DNA of 64,000 bases from Erythrobacter sp. BLCC-B19. GTDB taxonomy: Bacteria; Pseudomonadota; Alphaproteobacteria; Sphingomonadales; Sphingomonadaceae. Position 1 is the first letter of the stretch. Each line of letters begins with the position of its first letter. Positions 37,527 to 45,999 of this stretch are shown here, in pieces. The position numbers and the translations under genes were made by a program. The notes beneath the pieces were generated by a model, which saw only the letters and a list, made by a program, of their open reading frames with translations, was not told where the DNA came from and ran no database searches. The stretch is from the NCBI RefSeq assembly GCF_028621955.1, contig NZ_CP117516.1, positions 2,378,001 to 2,442,000 of the forward strand, written 5' to 3'.

Positions 37527-39242
37527 ATGGCAACCACCGCAGAAGGCTTTGACGCCCACGGCCACGATCACGGGCATGACGCCCACGATCACGCCGACCA
37601 CAAGCCGGGCTTCTTTGCCCGCTGGTTCATGTCGACCAACCACAAGGACATCGGCACGATGTACCTGATCTTCGCGATCATCGCGGGGATCGTGGGCGGC
37701 GCGATTTCGGGCATCATGCGCGTCGAACTCGCCGAGCCGGGTATCCAGTACCTGCAATGGTGGGCCCAGTTCATGGGCGGCGGCAATGATCTGAACACCG
37801 CGCTCCACATGTGGAACGTGTTCATCACCGCGCACGGCCTCATCATGGTGTTCTTCATGGTGATGCCGGCGATGATCGGCGGCTTCGGCAACTGGTTCGT
37901 GCCGCTGATGATCGGCGCGCCGGACATGGCCTTCCCGCGCATGAACAACGTCAGCTTCTGGCTGACGGTCGCCGGCTTCTTCAGCCTGCTGTTCTCGCTG
38001 TTCGTCCCCGGCGGCACCGGGCCTGGTGCCGGCACCGGCTGGACGGTCTATGCCCCGCTGTCGACCAGCGGCTCGGTCGGCCCGGCGGTCGATTTCGCGA
38101 TCTTCTCGCTTCACCTGTCGGGCGCGGGCTCGATCCTGGGTGCGACCAACTTCATCACCACCATCTTCAACATGCGCGCGCCGGGCATGACCCTGCACAA
38201 GATGCCGCTGTTCGTGTGGTCGGTGCTGGTCACTGCCTTCCTGCTGCTGCTGGCGCTGCCGGTGCTGGCTGCTGCCATCACCATGCTGCTGACCGACCGC
38301 AACTTCGGCACGACCTTCTTCAACCCGGCCGGCGGCGGTGATCCGGTGCTTTACCAGCACCTGTTCTGGTTCTTCGGCCACCCCGAAGTCTACATCATGA
38401 TCCTGCCGGGCTTCGGCATGATCTCGCAGATCATCGCCACCTTCAGCCGCAAGCCGGTGTTCGGCTACCTCGGCATGGCCTACGCCATGGTCGCGATCGG
38501 CGTGGTCGGCTTCATCGTCTGGGCGCACCACATGTACACCGTGGGCCTCGACGTGAACACGAAGATGTACTTCACCGCTGCCACCATGGTGATCGCGGTG
38601 CCGACCGGCGTGAAGATCTTCAGCTGGATCGCGACGATGTGGGGCGGCAGCCTCAGCTTCAAGTCGCCGATGGTCTGGTCGATGGGCTTCATCTTCCTGT
38701 TCACCGTGGGCGGCGTGACCGGCGTTGTCCTCGCCAACGGCGGGATCGACGACAACCTGCACGACACCTACTACGTCGTCGCGCACTTCCACTACGTGCT
38801 GTCGATGGGCGCGGTGTTCTCGATGTTCGCCGGGTTCTACTACTGGTTCCCGAAGATGAGCGGGCGGATGCACTCCGAACTGCTGTCGCACATCCACTTC
38901 TGGACCTTCTTCGTCGGCGTGAACGTGATCTTCTTCCCGCAGCACTTCCTGGGCATGCAGGGGATGCCGCGTCGTTACCCCGACTATGCCGAAGCCTACG
39001 CCTACTGGCACCAGATCAGCACCCTCGGGTACTACATCATGGCCGGTTCGATGGTGTTCTTCTTCGTCAACATTCTCTACTCGCTGCTGGCGGGCAAGAA
39101 GGCCGAAGCGAACCCCTGGGGTGAAGGTGCGACCACGCTCGAGTGGACGCTGCCGAGCCCGCCGCCGTACCACCAGTTCGAAACGCTCCCCGTGATCACG
39201 GATGCGCACGACTACCACGATCACCGTCCGGTAACGGCGTGA
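37527..39242 (+). CDS. ctaD: cytochrome c oxidase subunit I
   Basis: The catalytic subunit (571 residues, about 12 helices) holding haem a and the haem a3-CuB centre. Visible ligands and channels: HGLIMVFF (haem a His), [18 protein letters not shown] (CuB His with the cross-linked Tyr), WAHHMYTVG (CuB His pair), [12 protein letters not shown] (haem a3 and a His). EVYIMIL carries the K-channel Glu region, so it is an A-type oxidase. The N-terminus is His-rich ([13 protein letters not shown]), which may bind copper. It lies 38 bases after coxB. Confidence 0.97.
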   Translation: MATTAEGFDAHGHDHGHDAHDHADHKPGFFARWFMSTNHKDIGTMYLIFAIIAGIVGGAISGIMRVELAEPGIQYLQWWAQFMGGGNDLNTALHMWNVFITAHGLIMVFFMVMPAMIGGFGNWFVPLMIGAPDMAFPRMNNVSFWLTVAGFFSLLFSLFVPGGTGPGAGTGWTVYAPLSTSGSVGPAVDFAIFSLHLSGAGSILGATNFITTIFNMRAPGMTLHKMPLFVWSVLVTAFLLLLALPVLAAAITMLLTDRNFGTTFFNPAGGGDPVLYQHLFWFFGHPEVYIMILPGFGMISQIIATFSRKPVFGYLGMAYAMVAIGVVGFIVWAHHMYTVGLDVNTKMYFTAATMVIAVPTGVKIFSWIATMWGGSLSFKSPMVWSMGFIFLFTVGGVTGVVLANGGIDDNLHDTYYVVAHFHYVLSMGAVFSMFAGFYYWFPKMSGRMHSELLSHIHFWTFFVGVNVIFFPQHFLGMQGMPRRYPDYAEAYAYWHQISTLGYYIMAGSMVFFFVNILYSLLAGKKAEANPWGEGATTLEWTLPSPPPYHQFETLPVITDAHDYHDHRPVTA

Positions 39243-39273
39243 TCGGCTCCCTCACCGGAGCATAGGACAAGGG

Positions 39274-39298
39274 GGAGCGCGGCTGATGGTCGCGCTCC
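39274..39298 (+). terminator. intra-operon hairpin between ctaD and ctaB
   Basis: GGAGCGCG (39274-39281) and CGCGCTCC (39291-39298) form a perfect 8-bp stem with a 9-base loop, followed by only TT. It is not a strong terminator; more likely an attenuator or an RNA-stabilising stem that lowers expression of the assembly genes relative to the structural genes. It also argues against a ctaB start at 39286, inside the stem. Confidence 0.5.
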
Positions 39299-39321
39299 TT
39301 CGCAATGGAACCGACCTGACG

Positions 39322-40248
39322 ATGGCAAGCACCGCACCCCAGACGGCCAGCATGATGCCCACGGAGTGGCGTGATTTCTTCACGCTCACCAAGCCGCGGG
39401 TGATGACGCTGGTGATCTTCACCGCGATCTGCGGCGTGCTGGCTGCACCCGGCTCGATCCATCCCGTCATCGCCTTCACCGCGATCCTCGCGATTGCGAT
39501 GGGCGCTGGCGGATCGGCGGTGCTCAACCAATGGTGGGAAGCCGACATCGACGCAGGGATGAAGCGCACCATGAACCGTCCGCTCCCCGGCGGTCGGATG
39601 CGGCGTGAGGATGCGCGCGATTTCGGGATTTTCCTGTCGGGCGTGTCGCTGGTGCTGATGGGTCTTGCCGTCGGCTGGCTGGCGTCTGCACTGCTGCTGG
39701 GCGCTATCATCTACTACGCGGTGATCTACACCATGTGGCTCAAGCCGCGCACACCGCAGAACATTGTCATCGGCGGCGGTGCAGGCGCGTTTCCGCCGCT
39801 GATCGGCTGGGTCGCGGTGACGGGCGAGATCACCGCCATGCCGCTGCTGCTGTTCGCGATCATCTTCTTCTGGACGCCGCCGCACTTCTGGGCGCTCGCG
39901 CTGTTCGTGCAGAGCGATTACGCCAAGGTTGGTATCCCGATGCTGCCGGTGGTCGCCGGCGAGCGGGCAACGCGCAACCAGATCATGGGCTACACCGTTC
40001 TGCTCGCGCCGATCGCGATTGCGCCCTGGGCGATCGGTGGGACGAGCTGGATCTACGGCTCGGTCGCGGTGGTGCTGTCGGCGCTGTTCGTGGTGCTGGC
40101 GATGCCGGTCTTCACCCGGATGCGGGCCGAGACCGACGCGATGCTGCCCGAAAAGGCGCTGTTCAAGTTCTCCATCGTCTATCTCTTCGTGCTGTTTGCC
40201 GCGCTCGTAGCTGACCGCGTGGCGGCCTATCAGGGGTGGATCGCATGA
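39322..40248 (+). CDS. ctaB: haem O synthase (protohaem IX farnesyltransferase)
   Basis: A 308-residue UbiA-type prenyltransferase, about nine membrane helices, that adds a farnesyl chain to haem B to give haem O for the oxidase. The Asp-rich site is [21 protein letters not shown] (about residues 67-87), with the second site [17 protein letters not shown]. The ATG at 39322 is chosen over 39286 because the latter lies in a hairpin. Its stop overlaps the following small gene (ATGA). Confidence 0.96.
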   Translation: MASTAPQTASMMPTEWRDFFTLTKPRVMTLVIFTAICGVLAAPGSIHPVIAFTAILAIAMGAGGSAVLNQWWEADIDAGMKRTMNRPLPGGRMRREDARDFGIFLSGVSLVLMGLAVGWLASALLLGAIIYYAVIYTMWLKPRTPQNIVIGGGAGAFPPLIGWVAVTGEITAMPLLLFAIIFFWTPPHFWALALFVQSDYAKVGIPMLPVVAGERATRNQIMGYTVLLAPIAIAPWAIGGTSWIYGSVAVVLSALFVVLAMPVFTRMRAETDAMLPEKALFKFSIVYLFVLFAALVADRVAAYQGWIA

Positions 40249-40376
40249 CGCCTGAAGACGAGCGCGAATTCCTCCGCCGCCGCAAGGCGCGCAATCTTGT
40301 GGTCGCGGGCACGCTGCTGTTCTTCGTGGTGCTGTTCTACGCCATCACCATCGTGCGCATCGGAGACGCTGGCTGA
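40245..40376 (+). CDS. small single-pass membrane protein, CoxF-like
   Basis: A 43-residue protein: a charged N-terminus ([16 protein letters not shown]), one membrane helix (about 18-38) and a short tail (RIGDAG). It overlaps ctaB by 4 bases (ATGA) and ctaG by one base (TGATG). Small single-helix proteins with the same position and pattern occur in cox operons of many alphaproteobacteria and are called CoxF; their task in oxidase assembly is not established. Tight coupling on both sides makes it a real gene. Confidence 0.8.
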   Translation: MTPEDEREFLRRRKARNLVVAGTLLFFVVLFYAITIVRIGDAG

Positions 40377-40978
40377 TGGCGAGCGCCGCGCCTCTGCATG
40401 ATGCCTCCACCACCCGCAGCAATGCGCGCGTGGGGTTGATGGCGTTTGCGGGCGCGCTGGCGATGCTCGGCCTCGGCTATGCCTCGGTGCCGCTCTATCG
40501 GCTGTTCTGTCAGGTCACCGGCTTCGGCGGCACGACCATGATCGCGAGCGAAAGCAAGGCGCAGCGCGCGGCGGCAGCAGCGACGGGGCAGCAGATCTCG
40601 ATCCGCTTCGACGCCTCGACCGCCAACGACATGCCGTGGACATTCCACCCCACGCAGCCGACCGACACCGTCACCATCGGCGAGCGCGACATCGCGACCT
40701 ACACTGCGCGCAACACCGGTTCGCAGCCGATCACCGGGATGGCGACCTTCAACGTCACGCCCGAACAGGCCGGCAAGTACTTCAACAAGATCCAGTGCTT
40801 CTGCTTCACCGAGCAGACCTTGCAGCCGGGTCAGGAAGTGACCATGCCGGTGCTCTATTTCGTCGATCCGGCGATGCTGGATGATCCGAACATGAAGGGC
40901 GTCGAGCAAATCACGCTCAGCTACACTTTCCACCGCACGAAGGAGCCGCTAGCAGCGGCCCCTGAAGGCTCGAATTGA
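40376..40978 (+). CDS. ctaG: cytochrome c oxidase assembly protein CtaG (Cox11)
   Basis: Cox11/CtaG delivers copper to the CuB site of subunit I. The 200-residue protein has one membrane helix (about 22-40), then the periplasmic beta-domain with the copper motif CFCFTEQTL (CxCF, with KIQ before it) and MPVLYFVDPAM. It lies directly after the CoxF-like gene and before coxC. Confidence 0.96.
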   Translation: MASAAPLHDASTTRSNARVGLMAFAGALAMLGLGYASVPLYRLFCQVTGFGGTTMIASESKAQRAAAAATGQQISIRFDASTANDMPWTFHPTQPTDTVTIGERDIATYTARNTGSQPITGMATFNVTPEQAGKYFNKIQCFCFTEQTLQPGQEVTMPVLYFVDPAMLDDPNMKGVEQITLSYTFHRTKEPLAAAPEGSN

Positions 40979-41008
40979 TCCGCTAAACCCAGGGACGGGA
41001 ACTTCCAC

Positions 41009-41878
41009 ATGGCTGGCAAGGCAAACCACGATTACCACATCCTCGAACCCGATATCTGGCCGCTGGTCGGCTCGCTTTCGGCGCTCACCTTCACCAGCGG
41101 CATGGTGCTGAGCTGGCACCCCGACCTGTTCGGGCCGGCTGCCAGCTTTGTCATGTGGGCAGGGCTCGCAGGCCTGATCGCGACCTTCTTCATGTGGTTC
41201 AAGAACATCGTGATCGAAGCCGAGCGCGGCGACCACACCCCGGTCGTGCAGCTGCACATGCGCTACGGCATGATCCTGTTCATCGCCTCGGAAGTGATGT
41301 TCTTCGTCGGCTGGTTCTGGAGCTTCTTCGACTTCGCGCTGTTCCCGACCGCGCTGCAGTACGATCACGAGACCGGGCTGACCACCAGCCTGTTCGGCAC
41401 CGATGGCGCGGTTGCCGCCTTCATCCCCGAAGGCATGGAAGTGCTCGATCCGTTCGCGCTGCCGCTGCTCAACACGCTGATCCTGCTGTGTTCGGGCACC
41501 ACGGTGACCTGGGCGCACCACTCGCTGATCCATGGTGACCGTCAGGGTCTCAAGCAAGGCCTGTGGGCGACGATCGCGCTCGGCCTGCTGTTCAGCTCGA
41601 TCCAGGCCTATGAATACGCAGCCGCGCCCTTCGGCTTCGGCGGCAACACCTATTCGAGCGCGTTCTACATGGCGACCGGCTTCCACGGTTTCCACGTGAT
41701 CATCGGCACCATCTTCCTCGCCGTGTGTCTGTTCCGCGCCTACAAGGGCCACTTCACCCCGCGCCAGCACTTCGGCTTCGAAGCGGCCGCGTGGTACTGG
41801 CACTTCGTCGATGTGGTGTGGCTGTTCCTGTTCGTCGCCATCTACGTGTGGGGCGGCTGGGGCGCTGAATACCACTGA
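41009..41878 (+). CDS. ctaE: cytochrome c oxidase subunit III
   Basis: Subunit III, 289 residues with seven membrane helices (HILEPDIWPLVGSLSAL start, then SEVMFFVGWFWSFFDFAL, SGTTVTWAHHSLI, FYMATGFHGFHVIIGT, WYWHFVDVVWLFLFVAIYVWGG). It stabilises the D-channel proton path of subunit I. The stop shares its final base with the ATG of the following DUF983 gene (TGATG). The ribosome site is GGGA upstream. Confidence 0.97.
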   Translation: MAGKANHDYHILEPDIWPLVGSLSALTFTSGMVLSWHPDLFGPAASFVMWAGLAGLIATFFMWFKNIVIEAERGDHTPVVQLHMRYGMILFIASEVMFFVGWFWSFFDFALFPTALQYDHETGLTTSLFGTDGAVAAFIPEGMEVLDPFALPLLNTLILLCSGTTVTWAHHSLIHGDRQGLKQGLWATIALGLLFSSIQAYEYAAAPFGFGGNTYSSAFYMATGFHGFHVIIGTIFLAVCLFRAYKGHFTPRQHFGFEAAAWYWHFVDVVWLFLFVAIYVWGGWGAEYH

Positions 41879-42249
41879 TGACCCCGGACGAGAGTCCGAC
41901 GGAAAAGAAGGGGCAGCCGGGGATCGTCTCGGCTGCCCTTTCCGGTTTATGCCCGCGCTGCCATGCCCCACACCTGTTTGCAGCCCCGGCAGCGCTGGCG
42001 GACAGGTGTTCGGCCTGCGGACTCGATATCCGCGCGCTGGAACGCGGCGGGCGGTTTGTCGGTGTCGTCACCATGCTGCTGGCGCTGGTGCTGATCATGG
42101 CCGCGCTGGCGGTTGACGAATGGCTGCGTCCGCCGCTGTGGGCGAGCCTCGTCTTCTGGGCACCGGTGACGATTGCCAGCGTGATCTTTTGCCTCCGGCT
42201 CTACAAGACCATGTGGGTCTATCACCAATACGAGGAACGCTCGGAATGA
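41878..42249 (+). CDS. DUF983 domain-containing protein
   Basis: A 123-residue membrane protein. The N-terminal part has two CxxC pairs (CPRCHAPHLF, CSACGLDI), a small zinc-ribbon, followed by two membrane helices (about 57-78 and 86-107). DUF983 proteins occur in cox operons next to SURF1 and are thought to help assembly, but proof is lacking. It overlaps ctaE at the start and SURF1 at the end (ATGA). Confidence 0.9.
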   Translation: MTPDESPTEKKGQPGIVSAALSGLCPRCHAPHLFAAPAALADRCSACGLDIRALERGGRFVGVVTMLLALVLIMAALAVDEWLRPPLWASLVFWAPVTIASVIFCLRLYKTMWVYHQYEERSE

Positions 42250-42809
42250 CCGCCCGCCGTGTGCCGATTGTCGCGACGATCATCGTTATTGCCGCCGTGC
42301 TGACGATGGTGGGGCTGGGTGTGTGGCAGCTCGGACGCATGAAGGAGAAGGAAGCGCTCCTGGCGCGCTACGAGGCGGCGGCGGGAGCGAGCGGGATTGT
42401 CCCCTTTCCGATTGCCGGCGATGGCGCGGACGCGTGGTTCCGCCGCAGCGAAGTGGCGTGCCTCGGCGTGCACGGGATCGAACCTGTCGCGGGAACTGCT
42501 GCAAGCGGTCAGAAGGGTTGGGTGCAAAGGGCATCCTGCAAGGTAAGCGAGGATGCGGCGGTCATTGTTGATATCGGCTTCAGCCGTGACCTAGCCAAGC
42601 CCGCTTGGTCCGGCGGCAAGATCACTGGGGTGATCGCGCCTGGCCCGCGCCTCGTCGCCGACCCGCCGCTCGCGGGCCTCCAGCCGATGGCGAAACCCGA
42701 TCCGGGCGATCTGCCCAACAACCACCTTGCCTATGCGGGCCAGTGGTTCTTCTTCGCGCTGACGGCGCTGGTCATCTACGTGCTGGCATTACGTCGCCGC
42801 CAGCGCTAG
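42246..42809 (+). CDS. SURF1-family protein (haem a insertion into cytochrome oxidase)
   Basis: A 187-residue SURF1 homologue, short for the family. The N-terminal helix (about 9-27) is followed by LGVWQLGRMKEKEALLARYEAA, the SURF1 signature, and the C-terminal line NNHLAYAGQWFFFALTALVIYVLALRRR provides the second helix. Known members assist haem a insertion into subunit I. The middle region is reduced compared with longer homologues. The ATG overlaps the DUF983 stop (ATGA). thrC begins 13 bases after its stop. Confidence 0.93.
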   Translation: MTARRVPIVATIIVIAAVLTMVGLGVWQLGRMKEKEALLARYEAAAGASGIVPFPIAGDGADAWFRRSEVACLGVHGIEPVAGTAASGQKGWVQRASCKVSEDAAVIVDIGFSRDLAKPAWSGGKITGVIAPGPRLVADPPLAGLQPMAKPDPGDLPNNHLAYAGQWFFFALTALVIYVLALRRRQR

Positions 42810-42822
42810 GCGCTGTTCGCAT

Positions 42823-44247
42823 ATGCAATACGTATCGACCAGGGGGAGCGCGCCCGCGCTCGATTTCGAAGGGGTCACGCTCGCAGGGCTGGCCAGCGAT
42901 GGCGGCCTCTATGTTCCTGCCGAATGGCCGCGTTTCTCGGCTGACGCAATCCGGGCGATGCGCGGGCTGGCCTATCCCGATCTCGCCGCAAGGATCATGG
43001 CCCCCTTTGTGGCGGGTAGCCTCACCGAAGACGAACTCTCGGCGATCTGCCACACGGTCTATGGCGATTTCGGCCATGCCGCAGTCACCCCGCTGGTGCA
43101 GCTCGATCAGCAGCACTGGCTGCTCGAACTGTTCCACGGCCCGACGCTGGCGTTCAAGGATGTCGCGCTGCAATTGCTGGGGCGGTTGTTCGAAACCTTC
43201 CTCGCCCGCCGCGATGAGCGCCTCACCATCGTCGGGGCGACCAGCGGTGACACCGGCTCTGCCGCAATCCAGGCGGTGGCCGGGCTCGACCGGGTCGAGA
43301 TCTTCATGCTCCACCCCAAGGGCCGGGTGAGCGACGTCCAGCGCCGCCAGATGACCACGGTGCGCGCGCCCAATGTCCACAACCTCGCCATCGAAGGCAG
43401 CTTCGATGACGCACAGGCGCACGTGAAGCGGATGTTCACCGATGCGGACGTGACCAGCGTCCTCAATCTGGGAGCCGTCAATTCGATCAACTGGGCGCGG
43501 CTGATGGCGCAGGTGGTCTATTACTTCGCCTCTGCGCTGCAACTCGGCGCGCCTGACCGGACGGTGGCCTACTCCGTCCCGACCGGCAATTTCGGCGATG
43601 TGTTTGCGGGCTATGTCGCGGCGAAGATGGGCTTGCCGATCGAGAAGCTGATCGTTGCCACCAACATCAACGACATCCTCCACCGCGCGCTCGCCAAGGG
43701 GGACTATTCGGCCGGCGGCGTGACGGCGACGATCACGCCCTCGATGGACATTCAGGTGTCCTCCAATTTCGAGCGCCTGCTGTTCGATGCGGGCGGGCGC
43801 GATGGTGCTGCGATGGCAGCGCAGATGCACGCCTTCGAAGCCTCCAAGGCGATGCAACTGACCAACGCGCAGGCCGAGGGGGCTTCGGCCCTGTTCACCT
43901 CCGCGCGCGCCGATCAGGTCGAAACCGCGCGGGCGCTGCAATGGGCCTACCGCGCCGCCGGGCAGGTGATCGACCCGCACACCGGCGTCGGCCTCCATGC
44001 GGCGCGTGCGCTGGCGACCGATATTCCGGCGGGCGTGCCGATCCTGACGCTCGCCACGGCGCACCCGGCCAAGTTCCCTGATGCGGTCGAGCGCGCCATC
44101 GGCGTGCGCCCGGCGCTGCCGGCGCGGGTGGGCGACCTGTTCGGGCGCGCGGAGAGCTTTGTCGAGCTGGCAGGCGACTATGCCACCACCCGCGATCATG
44201 TGCTCAGCCATGCCTCAGGCGTCGGGGCAGGCGCGGGCGCGGCATAA
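42823..44247 (+). CDS. thrC: threonine synthase
   Basis: ThrC converts O-phosphohomoserine to threonine with pyridoxal phosphate. The 474-residue protein has YVSTRGSAPALDFEGVTLAGLASDGGLYVP at its N-terminus, the PLP lysine segment HGPTLAFKDVALQLLG (Lys near residue 110) and VGATSGDTGSAAIQAV. The gene follows SURF1 by 13 bases; cox genes and thrC are often adjacent in sphingomonads. Its stop overlaps the methyltransferase start (TAATG). Confidence 0.97.
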   Translation: MQYVSTRGSAPALDFEGVTLAGLASDGGLYVPAEWPRFSADAIRAMRGLAYPDLAARIMAPFVAGSLTEDELSAICHTVYGDFGHAAVTPLVQLDQQHWLLELFHGPTLAFKDVALQLLGRLFETFLARRDERLTIVGATSGDTGSAAIQAVAGLDRVEIFMLHPKGRVSDVQRRQMTTVRAPNVHNLAIEGSFDDAQAHVKRMFTDADVTSVLNLGAVNSINWARLMAQVVYYFASALQLGAPDRTVAYSVPTGNFGDVFAGYVAAKMGLPIEKLIVATNINDILHRALAKGDYSAGGVTATITPSMDIQVSSNFERLLFDAGGRDGAAMAAQMHAFEASKAMQLTNAQAEGASALFTSARADQVETARALQWAYRAAGQVIDPHTGVGLHAARALATDIPAGVPILTLATAHPAKFPDAVERAIGVRPALPARVGDLFGRAESFVELAGDYATTRDHVLSHASGVGAGAGAA

Positions 44248-45134
44248 TGGCGAGCCTCATCCAGCAGCCGCTGGTGATGGAATGCACCGGGTGGGACGGA
44301 TACCGCCTGCTCGACAGCGGGGCAGGGCGCAAATGGGAGAGCTTTGGCCCCTACAGCTTCATCCGTCCCGAACCGCAGGCCATGTGGCAGCCCCGCCGCG
44401 ATGACTGGCAGGCAGCGGGCGAGTTCATCCCCGGATCGGACGAGGATGGCGGCGGGCGCTGGCTGTTTTCCGAACGTCTGCCCGATGATGGCTGGGCGCT
44501 GTCATGGAACGAAGTGCGCTTCACCGCGCGCCCGACCCCGTTCCGGCACCTGCAATTCTTCCCCGACATGGCCCCGGTGTGGGACTGGATGCGGGCGCAA
44601 CTCGCCGGAATGGACGCGGCCGAGACCATGAACCTGTTCGGCTATACCGGCCTCGGCACGCTGGCGCTGTCGCAGCACGGCAAGGTCACCCATGTCGATG
44701 CCTCGAAGAAGTCGGTCGCTCAGGCGCGCGAGAACGCTGCCCTTTCAGGAATGACGGATCGCCCGATCCGCTGGCTGACCGACGATGCCGCCAAGTTCAC
44801 CGCGCGCGAGGTGCGGCGCGGCAGGCGCTATGACGGGATCATCCTCGATCCGCCGAAGTTCGGGCGCGGGCCGGAGGGCGAGGTGTGGCGGCTGGAGGAG
44901 CATCTCCCCGGCCTCGTCACCGACTGTGCCAAGCTGCTTGATGGCGAGAGCCGCTTCCTGTTCCTCACCGTCTATGCCGTGCGCATGAGCAGCCTGGCGA
45001 TTGCCGGGCTGCTGGAAGAGGCGCTCGGGGGTCTGCCGGGCAAGATCGAACATGGCGATCTCGCCGTGCGCGAGGAAGGCGAGGGCGGCAGGCTGCTGCC
45101 GACGGCGATTTTTGCGCGGTGGTCGAACGGCTGA
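44247..45134 (+). CDS. class I SAM-dependent methyltransferase (RlmI/RlmK-like)
   Basis: A 295-residue methyltransferase. Its SAM-binding core is MNLFGYTGLGTLALSQHGKVTHVDASKKSVAQARENAALSG, and the NPP-type catalytic line is IILDPPKFGRGPEGEVWRL (DPPKF, as in the rRNA cytosine methyltransferases RlmI and RlmK). No PUA domain is visible at the N-terminus, so the RNA target is uncertain. The start overlaps thrC (TAATG). After the stop lies a pair of palindromes, then folB. Confidence 0.85.
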   Translation: MASLIQQPLVMECTGWDGYRLLDSGAGRKWESFGPYSFIRPEPQAMWQPRRDDWQAAGEFIPGSDEDGGGRWLFSERLPDDGWALSWNEVRFTARPTPFRHLQFFPDMAPVWDWMRAQLAGMDAAETMNLFGYTGLGTLALSQHGKVTHVDASKKSVAQARENAALSGMTDRPIRWLTDDAAKFTAREVRRGRRYDGIILDPPKFGRGPEGEVWRLEEHLPGLVTDCAKLLDGESRFLFLTVYAVRMSSLAIAGLLEEALGGLPGKIEHGDLAVREEGEGGRLLPTAIFARWSNG

Positions 45135-45137
45135 CAG

Positions 45138-45225
45138 GCCCACCCCTAACCCCTCCCGCAAGCGGGAGGGGGACTGGTTGGCGCTTATCCTCCCCTCCCG
45201 CCCGCGGGAGGGGTCGGGGGTGGGA
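45138..45225. repeat. tandem GC-rich palindromes between the methyltransferase gene and folB
   Basis: Two perfect 22-base palindromes: CCCCTCCCGC-AA-GCGGGAGGGG at 45150-45171 and CCCCTCCCGC-CC-GCGGGAGGGG at 45192-45213, separated by 20 bases. The flanks (CCCACCCCTAA left, TCGGGGGTGGGA right) are also inverted, making one nested structure. This is typical of sphingomonad interspersed REP-like elements. As RNA it would fold strongly and may terminate or protect the upstream transcript. Confidence 0.75.
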
Positions 45226-45293
45226 CTGCGCCAACGCTCAAGCCACGCGCCAACACTGGACTTGTCCGCCCCATCCTGCCAACGGGCGCGGCA

Positions 45294-45677
45294 ATGACCG
45301 ATACCCTTACTCTCGAAGTCAACGATCTCGTCGTCGATGTCCTGACCGGCATCTATTCCGAAGAGACCGGCAATCCCCAACCGCTGCGCATCTCGATCGC
45401 GGCGGCCTATGCCGTGGCCGATCGCTACGATCCCGATACGCCGCTTGAGGCGTCCAAGAACTACATGGACTTGAAGTTCGCCGCATCCGAGGGACTGCCC
45501 AAGGGCGTGCATTTCAAGCTGATCGAGGCGGTTGCCGATCACATCTGCGAGACGCTGTTCGTGCAGGATGCCAAAGTGCAGGCGGTGACGGTCAAGATCG
45601 TCAAGCTGGCGATTGCCGAGGCGGGGGAGCAGATCGGGATCACCCTCCACCGCACCCGCCGCGCAGAGCACGGCTGA
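45294..45677 (+). CDS. folB: dihydroneopterin aldolase
   Basis: FolB splits 7,8-dihydroneopterin in folate synthesis. The 127-residue tunnelling-fold protein has LVVDVLTGIYSEETGNPQPLRISIAAAY at the start and a helix with FKLIEAVADHICETLFV carrying the conserved Glu; VKIVKLAIAEAGEQIGITLHR completes the fold. GIYSEE replaces the usual GVxxxE line, still with Glu. A short gene follows with a 4-base gap. Confidence 0.92.
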   Translation: MTDTLTLEVNDLVVDVLTGIYSEETGNPQPLRISIAAAYAVADRYDPDTPLEASKNYMDLKFAASEGLPKGVHFKLIEAVADHICETLFVQDAKVQAVTVKIVKLAIAEAGEQIGITLHRTRRAEHG

Positions 45678-45681
45678 TCCG

Positions 45682-45999
45682 ATGCAGCGGCAGCTTGAGG
45701 TCGGCCTGCTGCCCGATGGCCCGCTTGATGCGAGCGTCGCGGTCATGGCGCTGCACCTCGAAGCGGCGCGTGCCATCCTCGCCGATCCCGCAACGACCGC
45801 GCTGGCGATCATCCTTCCGCCCGCACCCAGCGCGCACCGTGACTGGCGGCTGGCGCTGGCCCGCAATCTCGCGCGGGAAGTCGCGCCCAAGCGGGTCAAT
45901 ATTGTGGCAGGCCCGCAAGGGGCGGCGCGTGAGGCGACATTGTGCTTTTTGGCAGATGCTCCGGGCGTGACAGGCCAGTATCTGGTGTGCGATGTATGA
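45682..45999 (+). CDS. small Rossmann-like protein (unknown)
   Basis: A 105-residue protein between folB and moaA. Its sequence (LEAARAILADPATTALAIILPPAP, WRLALARNLAREVAPKRVNIVAGP) resembles a truncated Rossmann half-domain of the SDR class, without the GxxxGxG or YxxxK motifs, so no dehydrogenase activity is expected. The end overlaps moaA by 8 bases, and folB ends 4 bases upstream, so it belongs to this operon. Function unknown. Confidence 0.75.
   Translation: MQRQLEVGLLPDGPLDASVAVMALHLEAARAILADPATTALAIILPPAPSAHRDWRLALARNLAREVAPKRVNIVAGPQGAAREATLCFLADAPGVTGQYLVCDV

Noticed and set aside
37335..39224. 629-codon minus-strand open frame opposite ctaD
   Set aside because: Antisense shadow of the conserved oxidase subunit I gene; low-complexity translation and no start context.
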